Source: an uncultured Granulosicoccus sp.
GTDB taxonomy: Bacteria > Pseudomonadota > Gammaproteobacteria > Granulosicoccales > Granulosicoccaceae
Direction of reading: 5' to 3'
Assembly: GCA_938016235.1 (NCBI GenBank)
Contig: CALLPU010000172.1
Coordinates: 1-10,003 of the forward strand
DNA length: 10,003 bases
Shown here: in pieces, positions 1 to 9,075 of the stretch
How positions within the stretch are numbered: position 1 is the stretch's first letter
How the letters are laid out: each line of letters starts with the position of its first letter
Translations under genes and position numbers: made by a program
The notes under the pieces: model-generated
Told to the model about the DNA's origin: nothing
What the model saw: only the letters and a program-made list of their open reading frames with translations
Databases searched by the model: none

Positions 1-66
1 AGCAAAGCCTTGTTTCGAAGAGCCATATGTTGCATATATATGAAACGTCGAGCTTGCACACTAACA

Positions 67-95
67 TTGATGAAACATTCTGGCTACTCTATCGT
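67..95 (+). promoter_or_regulatory. Candidate sigma-70 promoter for the BCCT transporter
   Basis: TTGATG (67-72) and TATCGT (90-95) are separated by 17 bases, each matching its -35 or -10 consensus at four of six positions. If it is used, transcription would start near 102 and give a leader of about 245 nt containing the hairpin at 185-215. The match is only moderate and such pairs arise by chance. Confidence 0.22.
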
Positions 96-184
96 GGGTA
101 TGGTGAACCCATCACACAAGGAACACATCCCTCAAGCCACCCAAGGAGAACGCTTTTCATGATTCACAAAGCCGTACCGAAACG

Positions 185-215
185 GCCAAGTGCAGCACCG
201 TCACCCGCACTTGGC
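185..215 (+). repeat. Perfect 9-bp inverted repeat (leader hairpin)
   Basis: GCCAAGTGC (185-193) is followed after 13 bases by its exact reverse complement GCACTTGGC (207-215). No T-run follows on either strand, so it is not a standard intrinsic terminator. It lies about 130 bp upstream of the transporter start, where it could fold in the mRNA leader or, as DNA, act as a spaced dyad for a regulator. Confidence 0.6.
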
Positions 216-346
216 GCCTCACTTCCACCAGGACATCCAATGTCTGCGGTGTATGATGACGATGCGACCATTCACCACGGACGCGATTTCTTCTCTTCCT
301 CGTCTTCAAACCAACAAAACAAAGGCCAATTTCATGGGAGCAATAG

Positions 347-2011
347 ATGAAGATTAATCCCCCGCTAACCGAGCTGTTCATCCGCACGGCGGACGAAGGG
401 TTCTACAAGGGTTTCAGCCAGATCGTCACGATCACCTCCAAGCTTCTTATTGGTGGATTGGTCATCTGGGCCATCGCATTTCCCGAGCAGTCCGGCGCGA
501 TGCTCAACGGCATCAACAAATTCATTCTGGCCTCGTTCGGGGCCTGGTACATATGGACGGTTACGCTGTTTGTCATCATCTGTATTGGTCTGGCTATCTG
601 GCCAACGGCGGGGCGGCTCAAACTGGGGGTGCAAAGCGATAAACCGGAGTTTTCCAATTTCTCCTGGTTTTCCATGATGTTCGGTGCCGGTATCGGCGTG
701 GGAATGCTGACCTGGGCAGTGGCTGAGCCGGTGTACCACTTCGGCAATAATCCGGAAGTGATCATGGGGCTCACCGAAGGTGGAACGGCCGACAACATTC
801 GCATGGCCTATAAGTGGTCCTTCCTGCACTGGGGGCTGGGTGCATGGGCGTGTTACGCCATTGCAGGCCTGGCACTGGGGTTTTTCAGCTATCGCCGTGG
901 GTTACCGCTCACCATGCGTTCGTCTTTAACCCCGCTGTTCGGCTCTCGCTTGTCGGGTTCTTTGGGTCATGTTGTCGACATCGTTGCGGTGGTGGCCACC
1001 ATACTCGGCGTTGCTCAAACTCTGGGTTTTGGCGTAGAACAGTTTGTTTCCGGGTTGTCGCGCATTGGTATCAGCGGCTTGACTAACGCTGAGGGAACCG
1101 CCAATTCCACTGGCATCATCGTCGCCATTGTCATCATCATGTCGGCTTCAACACTGTCTGCCTTGTCTGGTGTAGGTAAAGGGATCAAATGGTTGTCCAA
1201 CATCAACATGGTTCTCAGTATCCTGCTCCTGACGTTCTTCCTGTTGTTCGGTTCAACGTTCTTTGGCTTGCAGGCGCTGGTTGTTGGAATCTGGGACTAC
1301 CTGATCGCGTTGCCACAAATGAGCTTTACGGTCTGGTCGGGTGACGGTAACCCCGACAGCGTTGCCACGAAGCTGGAAGGCTGGCAAGGCGGATGGTCAG
1401 TGTTCTACTGGGCGTGGTGGATAGCGTTTGCACCGTTTGTGGGATTGTTCCTGGCACGTATTTCCAAGGGCCGCACCATCCGGGAATTCGTTCTCGGTGC
1501 CATGATCGTACCTTCCCTGATGTGTTTCGTCTGGTTCACCTGGGCTGGCGGTACAGCCATTGATCTTGAACTCACCGGTGGCGCCAATGGAGTCATCATG
1601 AATGCGCCTGATGGCGACAAGATCTTTGCCATGACCAACTATATGCTGGCACCGATCTCAGAAACCATTTCCTGGCTGATGGCCGCCATGATCGTGGTCT
1701 TGCTGATGACCTACCTTGTCACCACGGCTGACTCGGCGGTGCTGATTGTCAACACGATCAATGCAGCCGGTGATGAAGGCCCGAAGGCTCGGCCACATAT
1801 CCTTTTCTGGGGTGTGGCATTGGGTGCGGTGGTTGCGGCACTGTTGCTCGTGGGTGGCTTGAAAGCCATTCAGACGGCCATGGTAATCGGGGCACTACCG
1901 TTCTCGGTTGTCATGGTCTTGCAGTGCCTGGCGCTGATCAAGGCTATCTACAACGATGGCAGACGTGAAGCAGCCGGACAGGCAACAACGGTATCGTCAA
2001 CGGCACCCTAG
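347..2011 (+). CDS. BCCT-family (betaine/carnitine/choline) transporter
   Basis: Inner-membrane secondary transporter of the BCCT family, 554 residues, a normal length. The family takes up quaternary-ammonium or related zwitterionic compounds (glycine betaine, choline, carnitine, DMSP, ectoine), usually with Na+ or H+. Hydrophobic segments run the whole length, consistent with 12 membrane spans. The glycine-rich motif of the unwound third helix is at residues 113-121 (GAGIGVGML), followed by AEP at 126-128. Trp162, Trp167 and Tyr170 have the spacing of the BetP aromatic substrate box (Trp189, Trp194, Tyr197). The family signature FYWAWWIAFAPFVG begins at 353, with Trp358 matching BetP Trp374, and RISKGRTIREF begins at 371. 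The short charged C-terminal tail (about 533-554) lacks the long osmosensory extension of BetP, so osmotic gating of that kind is not evident. The start is supported by GGGAG at 336-340, six bases before ATG. Exact substrate is unknown. No betaine-metabolism gene is adjacent. Confidence 0.95.
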   Translation: MKINPPLTELFIRTADEGFYKGFSQIVTITSKLLIGGLVIWAIAFPEQSGAMLNGINKFILASFGAWYIWTVTLFVIICIGLAIWPTAGRLKLGVQSDKPEFSNFSWFSMMFGAGIGVGMLTWAVAEPVYHFGNNPEVIMGLTEGGTADNIRMAYKWSFLHWGLGAWACYAIAGLALGFFSYRRGLPLTMRSSLTPLFGSRLSGSLGHVVDIVAVVATILGVAQTLGFGVEQFVSGLSRIGISGLTNAEGTANSTGIIVAIVIIMSASTLSALSGVGKGIKWLSNINMVLSILLLTFFLLFGSTFFGLQALVVGIWDYLIALPQMSFTVWSGDGNPDSVATKLEGWQGGWSVFYWAWWIAFAPFVGLFLARISKGRTIREFVLGAMIVPSLMCFVWFTWAGGTAIDLELTGGANGVIMNAPDGDKIFAMTNYMLAPISETISWLMAAMIVVLLMTYLVTTADSAVLIVNTINAAGDEGPKARPHILFWGVALGAVVAALLLVGGLKAIQTAMVIGALPFSVVMVLQCLALIKAIYNDGRREAAGQATTVSSTAP

Positions 2012-2029
2012 GTTCGGTTTAAGAACCTA
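2009..2029 (+). repeat. Small hairpin overlapping the transporter stop codon
   Basis: TAGGTTC (2009-2015) and GAACCTA (2023-2029) form a perfect 7-bp stem with a 7-base loop, and the stem begins on the TAG stop codon. It has no T-run. It may help end the transcript or protect its 3' end, together with the larger hairpin just downstream. Confidence 0.4.
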
Positions 2030-2044
2030 TTGAGAGAAACGCCA

Positions 2045-2089
2045 TGGCGTGGGAAGGAGCTATCACTCAGATAGCGCCCTCCCGCGCCA
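2045..2089. terminator. Long imperfect hairpin between convergent genes
   Basis: Arms 2045-2064 and 2070-2089 pair over 20 positions with one G-T pair and two mismatches, around the five-base loop ACTCA. The innermost six pairs (GCTATC/GATAGC) and the outer GGCG/CGCC are perfect. It sits between the transporter stop (2011) and the stop of the minus-strand channel-like gene (2169), so it could serve both transcripts as a bidirectional terminator or 3'-end stabiliser. Neither flank carries a clean run of T: the minus-strand exit reads GTTTCTCTC and the plus-strand exit AAGGTTTACG. Rho-independent termination is therefore plausible but not certain. The stem is longer than most terminators, so a repeat element or small RNA is an alternative. 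Confidence 0.5.
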
Positions 2090-2168
2090 AGGTTTACGAC
2101 AGTCTTACGATAGAAAGGTACGTTGCAATCCGCCCCGCATCTGGGTGTCGATCGAAGCACCAGAACAC

Positions 2169-2696
2169 TTAGCCCTTCTGCGCAACCCGCCTGATTCGCT
2201 TGTATTCTTGCGTAAACGAGATGATCTGGGCCACCAATACCAGAAAAATGAAGATACCGAGAAGCGCCTGCCACGCAGCGTACAATGTCAGCGCGCCGCC
2301 GGACGCGGACGACCGCTCGCCTAGCGCCGTGATGACGGCTACGGCGAAATACAGGCAATCTGCAGAATTGCCTTGCATGTTGCAAACACCGTTTGCTCCG
2401 TACATGTAGCTGAATCCAAGCACAACCAGTGCAACACAGAGAGCCGTGCCGATTAGTGCGCTGAAGGTAGTGCTCAGCTGCCGGTAGGTGGTCTGTACAA
2501 TGGCGTGGACTACGATGCCGGTTGTGAGGATACCCAGCCCCCAGAACGTGGTGAACACTGGCTGGAACAGTGCGCCGTCGTTTCTGAGCAGATCCCAGCA
2601 CAAGAACATCGAGAGATAGGCCGCAGCCAGCACTGCACTGTAGCCGACAGGATCCCAGACCAGCCGCCGGTTTGCCACGGCCTGTGCATCACGCAT
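2169..2696 (-). CDS. Four-segment membrane protein resembling a small K+ channel, with a non-canonical filter
   Basis: Predicted inner-membrane protein of 175 residues. Hydrophobic segments lie at about 18-36, 49-70, 80-99 and 138-160. Between the last two is a re-entrant-like stretch: DCLYFAVAVITALGER at 113-128 has the layout of the pore helix and filter of two-TM-type ion channels (family pattern D-x-L-Y-F-x-x-x-T-x-T-x-G-Y-G-D). The following LLGIFIFLVLVAQII (145-159) matches the usual inner helix. The K+ filter GYG is replaced by Gly126-Glu127-Arg128, so K+ selectivity is not expected. A basic tail (YKRIRRVAQKG, 165-175) is probably cytoplasmic. The start is well supported: AGGAGAG sits six bases before ATG. 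The gene lies 51 bp downstream of another minus-strand gene (2748-3251) and is probably co-transcribed with it. Membrane protein is near certain; the channel relationship is inferred from pattern and topology; function is unknown. Confidence 0.82.
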   Translation of the reverse strand: MRDAQAVANRRLVWDPVGYSAVLAAAYLSMFLCWDLLRNDGALFQPVFTTFWGLGILTTGIVVHAIVQTTYRQLSTTFSALIGTALCVALVVLGFSYMYGANGVCNMQGNSADCLYFAVAVITALGERSSASGGALTLYAAWQALLGIFIFLVLVAQIISFTQEYKRIRRVAQKG

Positions 2697-2747
2697 TATC
2701 TACTCTCCTGTTTTTCGACTGTGCAGAAATACCGTTTGCAGATCGAT

Positions 2748-3251
2748 TCAGCCAAACATCGCAAAGCCAAACATCCAGGCACTGCACAGAAGCACTGCGA
2801 CCAATGAACCGGAGAATATGTGGAAGTGTTTCAACTGCTCTGCAGCAACTCTTCTACGCCTCACCGCTAACGCGCGAGTGTCTGCCGATGTTGACTGAAA
2901 CTCTCGGGTCTGTGCCATCCGATCGGATTCAGATGTTTGCGGGTCATTACCCTGTGAATCCAGCGGATAGTCGTCGAGCGCTTTTTCCCATTTCGCCGGC
3001 TTGTCGGCAAGATCCATATAAATCTCGCTGATATCCGGATAGGCCGAGGTGGCATCCGCTTCAGCGTTATCCAGCCTTACGTCGGGTAACAGCTGAGCCG
3101 GGAATCGTGTGATGGTCCCGTGCCCTATTCCCAATAACTGGAGACGCGCGCGAGCAGAATCACGACTCGATGCTGACTTGCCGGCACTTGCAGTCCCGGA
3201 GCCAATCGCTTTGGCCTTGGCGGCCACTGTGTTGATAACGGTCACGTTCAA
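2748..3251 (-). CDS. Unrecognised protein with one C-terminal membrane segment
   Basis: I do not recognise this 167-residue protein. Residues 1-40 are rich in Ala, Ser, Lys and Arg and look disordered. The middle (about 55-110) is acidic, with a compact part around YPDISEIYMDLADKPAKW (71-88) that looks like real coding sequence. An RRRR cluster (131-134) precedes a hydrophobic segment at about 143-165 that ends almost at the C-terminus. By the positive-inside rule the N-terminal part would be cytoplasmic, giving a tail-anchored-like protein. The longest reading starts at TTG (3249-3251) with only a weak GGA upstream. The next in-frame ATG is residue 79, and GTG at residue 3 is another option, so the N-terminus is uncertain. 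It precedes the channel-like gene by 51 bp on the same strand, suggesting a two-gene operon in which it may be a partner or regulator of that protein. Confidence 0.65.
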   Translation of the reverse strand: MNVTVINTVAAKAKAIGSGTASAGKSASSRDSARARLQLLGIGHGTITRFPAQLLPDVRLDNAEADATSAYPDISEIYMDLADKPAKWEKALDDYPLDSQGNDPQTSESDRMAQTREFQSTSADTRALAVRRRRVAAEQLKHFHIFSGSLVAVLLCSAWMFGFAMFG

Positions 3252-3722
3252 TGTTCATCCGATGAATCTGAAGAAAGCATGCTTGTGTTCAGCCTGCCCA
3301 CTACCCCTGAATCAGAAGTATATCCAAATCCAGAGCCGAACGACCTTGCTGTTTCACTACCTGATAGTAACCAAAGGGATAGGAACACATGACCAGCATT
3401 CATAGGTACCCGGCTGATTCATGCAACACGAACACGTCACGACCCAAGCGGTTATGCCCGGGCGGTAAAACGGTTGATCACTACCTTACCATCGTGGTCG
3501 AACACAACACTGATGCAAGTAAAGCCTTTACATGGAAGCTATCAATGGGTGTTCACGCTTGTTTACGCCCATCTGACCTCAAATGGCGCAAGCGTCCCTT
3601 CGGATCCCTCAGTCTGACTCGTAGGTTTTTACCAGTGCGCGTATACTCCGTGGAACGTGAACCTGAGTAAACCTGCGCGCTGAAAGCAGATGTAGATGCG
3701 CATTCACGCGTCTAACGGATAA
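3252..3722. other. Gene-free divergent region with palindromes
   Basis: This 471-bp stretch separates the minus-strand membrane-protein unit from the plus-strand kinase and should carry the promoters of both. TTCATC-C-GATGAA (3254-3266) is a perfect odd-centred dyad immediately upstream of the minus-strand TTG start. AAGCATGCTT (3275-3284) is a 10-bp palindrome. TATACT read on the minus strand (3322-3317) and TATACT on the plus strand (3642-3647) are good -10 candidates without clear -35 partners. A 93-codon plus-strand frame at 3389-3670 has AGGA close to its ATG, but its composition is unlike a folded protein, so I do not annotate it. Confidence 0.5.
3642..3647 (+). promoter_or_regulatory. 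Candidate -10 element for the histidine kinase gene
   Basis: TATACT matches five of six positions of the sigma-70 -10 consensus and lies about 75 bases before the first possible kinase start codon. I find no convincing -35 hexamer at 15-19 bases, so this is only a suggestion. Confidence 0.25.
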
Positions 3723-6308
<2,586 letters not shown>

Positions 6309-6446
6309 CCAATGCCAGCACCGTGTCAAATGGCAAGATTGCGCGCAATCATTCCGCCTGCTTGAAAACTTCAAACTGCTGGGCCCCATCCGCAATACGA
6401 TTAATCAAAACGCCCAGTTCCGAAAGCAGGGCCAGTCGGCGATTGA
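6309..6446. other. Convergent intergenic region with a 14-bp palindrome
   Basis: The kinase and the beta-oxidation gene end facing each other across 138 bp. A perfect palindrome, GATTGCGCGCAATC (6337-6350), lies here. It has no loop or T-run, so it is a poor terminator candidate, and I see no other convincing terminator. On the minus strand a second frame stays open to 6349 past the stop of the upstream enzyme gene (see findings). Confidence 0.5.
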
Positions 6447-8591
6447 CTAGTTCAAGCTGTTGAAGTTGCGATCCTGTGCAACCAGCTGCTCCAGTAAGGG
6501 CGCACTTTGCCAGAAGAAATCGTCGTCTTGGGCAAACAATTGAATATTGCGCAACACGGCCGGCAATCCCAACTGATCGGCAGTGTGCATCGGACCGCCT
6601 TTCCTGCGTGGATACCCGTAGCCAAACAACAACACCACATCGATATCTGAAGGACGAGTGGCAATGCCATCGTCGAGCAACCGAGCGGCTTCGTTTATCA
6701 TGGCGCACAGGTAGCGAGTAACAATCTCTTCATCCGAAAAGGCCCTGGGTGTAATTCCGGCTTCGTGTCGGGTTTGGGCCACCAGCTCCTCCACGTGAGG
6801 ATCTTCAGCACCTCGGCTGCTCCCTGCAGAGTATAAGTAGTAGCCTTTACCGGTTTTTCGACCGAGCCTGCCCTCGTGATAAAGATCATCCGCCCACCCC
6901 GGGTGACGCTCACGCGGATGCCGGAACGGCGTGCGACGCTGCCTGGCGGCGTAACCGATATCCAGACCCGCAAGATCGGCCACCGCGTAAGGCCCCATGG
7001 CAAAACCATAGTCGGTTAGCGCCTTGTCTACCTGGTAGGGGCTGGCTCCATCCAGCACCATATGGTCTGCAGCCGTTCGGTAATGTGTCAGCAAACGATT
7101 GCCAATAAAGCCATCACACACACCTGCCCGTACGGCGATTTTTCCCAGACGCCTGGCCAGGGAGAAACCCGTTGCAATCAGTTCTGGTGAGGTTTTATCG
7201 GCAACGACTACTTCCAGCAGTTTCATGACATGTGCTGGCGAGAAAAAATGCAAGCCCAGTACCGACTCAGGCCGATTGGTACAGGCTGCTATTTCGTTAA
7301 TATCCAGATACGAGGTGTTGGTGGCCAGAATGGCATCTGGCTTCGCGGCGGCATCCATCGCCTGAAACACTTGCTTCTTGATATCCATGTCTTCGAATAC
7401 AGCTTCAATAATCAGATCAGCGTCAGCCAGTGAATGGTAGTGCGTGCTGGTGACAAGTCTGATTTTTTCAAGCTGATGGCGTAGGGCTATGTCCAGTTTC
7501 CCCCGTTTGACCGCACCATCCAGATTGTTTTCGATAGCGCTACGCGCCGCGGTCGCAGCCGGCGTATCCTTCTCTATCAGCGTTACGGTATAGCCCCCCA
7601 GCAGTGCAGTCGTTGCAATGCCTGCCCCCATCGTACCGCCACCAATGACGCCAATATGGGCAATATCCTTGCCTTTCACGTTGGAAATTTCAGCCAGCTT
7701 GGCGACCTTTCGTTCAGCAAAAAAAGCATGAATCAGCCCAGCACGTTCAGGACTGTCCATCAAGATGGAGAACAACCGCCGCTCTTCTTGTAACCCTTGT
7801 GCAAAGCTCAATGTCGTACTGGCTTCGATCGCATCAAGGGCCACTAAAGAGGCGATCTCGCCGCGTGCTGACGCGGTGAGTGTCTTGCGCCATTCTTTCA
7901 TCGCGCTCTCAGATGCCGGTTCTACCGACATGTCGCCTGTTCGCCGGGGCAACACCTCAGTGCTCTGTGATCTTTCACCCGGCTGCGTCGTAACACGGCT
8001 GCCAGGGCCCATACCCAACACAATCTCGCGAGCGAAGGCAATGCCAGCAACGCTGACATCTTCATCCGTTGCGATGCGGTCTATCAACCCCATCTGCAGA
8101 GCATCGCTGGCGTCGATGGGATTACCGCCAGTGATCAGCTTCAGTGCATTATCCACACCGACCAATCGGGGTAGCCTCTGTGTACCACCAGCGCCGGGAA
8201 TCAGTCCCAGTTTCACCTCTGGCATTCCCAGCTTTGCCTGACCATGAGCAACACGATAGTGAGCACCCATGGCAACTTCAAGCCCGCCACCCAGCGCTAC
8301 GCCGTGTATTGCTGCAACGATCGGTTTGTCACAGCGCTCTATCTGCAGAATGACATCCGGCAGATGCGGTGGCTGGGGTGATTGACCAAATTCAGATATA
8401 TCAGCACCACTGATAAACAGTCTTCCGGTGCCGTAAAGCACCGCAATCTGAGCACCTTCATCGTCTTCAAATCGTCTGATGCTATCGAGCAAACCGTTAC
8501 GAACACCATGCGACAGCGCATTCACGGGTGGATTGTTGATCGCTATCAAGGCAACGCCCTGAAGACACTCATATTTAACTAGAGTACTCAT
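6447..8591 (-). CDS. Bifunctional enoyl-CoA hydratase / 3-hydroxyacyl-CoA dehydrogenase
   Basis: Cytoplasmic beta-oxidation multifunctional enzyme of 714 residues. It should hydrate trans-2-enoyl-CoA and then oxidise L-3-hydroxyacyl-CoA to 3-ketoacyl-CoA with NAD+. The hydratase (crotonase fold) covers about 1-195, with oxyanion-hole segments ISGADIS (60-66) and GVALGGGLE (97-105) and both catalytic glutamates, Glu105 and Glu125. A polar linker (about 195-240) follows. The dehydrogenase begins with the NAD-binding GVIGGGTMGAG (314-324), has Ser427 in ATNTS, catalytic His448 in GLHFFSP, Glu460 twelve residues later, and Asn498 in FIGNRL. Two C-terminal dehydrogenase domains follow to the end. 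The YGYPRRKGGPM motif near 658-668 resembles eukaryotic peroxisomal MFE-1 (EHHADH) and its bacterial relatives more than E. coli FadB. Length is normal and all key residues are intact. ATG 8591 has no strong ribosome-binding site. No thiolase gene sits next to it, unlike fadBA or fadIJ operons. Confidence 0.95.
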   Translation of the reverse strand: MSTLVKYECLQGVALIAINNPPVNALSHGVRNGLLDSIRRFEDDEGAQIAVLYGTGRLFISGADISEFGQSPQPPHLPDVILQIERCDKPIVAAIHGVALGGGLEVAMGAHYRVAHGQAKLGMPEVKLGLIPGAGGTQRLPRLVGVDNALKLITGGNPIDASDALQMGLIDRIATDEDVSVAGIAFAREIVLGMGPGSRVTTQPGERSQSTEVLPRRTGDMSVEPASESAMKEWRKTLTASARGEIASLVALDAIEASTTLSFAQGLQEERRLFSILMDSPERAGLIHAFFAERKVAKLAEISNVKGKDIAHIGVIGGGTMGAGIATTALLGGYTVTLIEKDTPAATAARSAIENNLDGAVKRGKLDIALRHQLEKIRLVTSTHYHSLADADLIIEAVFEDMDIKKQVFQAMDAAAKPDAILATNTSYLDINEIAACTNRPESVLGLHFFSPAHVMKLLEVVVADKTSPELIATGFSLARRLGKIAVRAGVCDGFIGNRLLTHYRTAADHMVLDGASPYQVDKALTDYGFAMGPYAVADLAGLDIGYAARQRRTPFRHPRERHPGWADDLYHEGRLGRKTGKGYYLYSAGSSRGAEDPHVEELVAQTRHEAGITPRAFSDEEIVTRYLCAMINEAARLLDDGIATRPSDIDVVLLFGYGYPRRKGGPMHTADQLGLPAVLRNIQLFAQDDDFFWQSAPLLEQLVAQDRNFNSLN

Positions 8592-8891
8592 CGCAGCATA
8601 TCGGGTGGTGATCAGTCTGGGTCAGGTAAGAATAGAGTTGGCTATTCGGTGCGTGTGGTAATCAGGGGAGATCCACAAACGACGTTGATGCAATGGCGTT
8701 AGTAACCACTGGGCACAACATCGGACCTTGGCGACTGTTTTGATGTCCTGCGCTCCAAAGGTCAATCCATGGGCGCAGGCGTCATAAAACTAACTCTTGC
8801 CCGGTATTGTAGAAGGAATTACCCAAAGGATGCACTAAATACTGAAACCACAATATTAGGTAGCTTGTGCGAACACGCGTTAAACAGGTAA

Positions 8892-8927
8892 CTTGAAAAT
8901 TCTTTTTCAGGCTTTCTATCTTGCCTG
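8892..8927 (+). repeat. Two overlapping inverted repeats upstream of the dioxygenase
   Basis: Repeat one pairs 8892-8899 (CTTGAAAA) with 8904-8911 (TTTTCAGG) over eight positions, including one G-T pair, around a four-base loop. Repeat two pairs CAGGC (8908-8912) with GCCTG (8923-8927). They share 8908-8911, so in RNA they could not form together. As DNA they could be operator half-sites. Stems are short and chance is possible. Confidence 0.35.
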
Positions 8928-8948
8928 TAAGCCAATGAAATATATACA
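8893..8948 (+). promoter_or_regulatory. Candidate promoter(s) for the dioxygenase gene
   Basis: Two sigma-70-like pairs fit in the AT-rich patch. TTGAAA (8893-8898) and TATCTT (8917-8922) are 18 bases apart. TTGCCT (8921-8926) and TATACA (8943-8948) are 16 bases apart. Both would give leaders of roughly 120-150 nt for the gene starting at 9076. I cannot choose between them from sequence alone. Confidence 0.3.
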
Positions 8949-9075
8949 TTTATTAGTTATTTACGATTGGAGCACCAGTCGGTTCTGGTTACTGTTATAC
9001 GCGCCCTGTCTCCGTCTATTGCCAGTCTTTCGATTTTTGGCAGTTTGATGCCATCGATCTGAACCGGAAAATTTA

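Larger units (their letters stand above)
1..346. other. Gene-free leader region upstream of the BCCT transporter
   Basis: I see no credible gene here. Open frames through it have protein-unlike composition and no good ribosome-binding site. The stretch holds an AT-rich patch with two palindromes (CATATG at 24-29 and CATATATATG at 33-42). It also holds two direct copies of ATGAAAC at 40-46 and 70-76, 30 bp apart, close to three helical turns. A possible promoter at 67-95 and a strong hairpin at 185-215 are listed separately. The layout suggests a long 5' leader for the downstream transporter, possibly with regulator sites in the first 80 bases. No known operator such as that of BetI is recognisable. 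Confidence 0.6.
8592..9075. other. Gene-free divergent region with an AT-rich patch
   Basis: No credible gene lies in this 484-bp stretch between the beta-oxidation gene and the dioxygenase. It should hold both promoters. The half next to the enzyme gene is unremarkable; I find no FadR- or PsrA-like operator. From about 8880 to 8970 the sequence becomes strongly AT-rich and carries candidate promoter hexamers and two overlapping inverted repeats, listed separately. A small dyad TGGCA/TGCCA (9038-9042 and 9049-9053) lies 22 bases before the dioxygenase start and could form a short leader hairpin. Confidence 0.5.

Noticed and set aside
40..120. BetI-like operator upstream of the transporter
   Set aside because: The short dyads near 66-80 and 112-124 do not match the known BetI palindrome, and no betI or bet genes are nearby.
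27..350. 107-codon plus-strand open frame before the transporter
   Set aside because: The composition is unlike a folded protein, no ribosome-binding site precedes it, and it overlaps the well-supported transporter start.
2008..2601. 197-codon minus-strand open frame overlapping the channel-like gene
   Set aside because: It is rich in Arg, His and Cys as expected of an out-of-frame reading. The overlapping frame at 2169-2696 has a good ribosome-binding site and clear membrane segments.
3389..3670. 93-codon plus-strand open frame with AGGA near its ATG
   Set aside because: No recognisable domain or hydrophobic core. It lies across the divergent promoter region and the candidate kinase promoter, so chance is the simpler explanation.
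6337..6350. 14-bp palindrome GATTGCGCGCAATC as a terminator
   Set aside because: It has no loop and no T-run, and lies only between converging gene ends, so terminator function is not supported.
9038..9053. TGGCAG...TGCCA resembling a sigma-54 promoter
   Set aside because: The GG and GC elements are one base too close, the -12 part matches poorly, and transcription would begin only about a dozen bases before the start codon.
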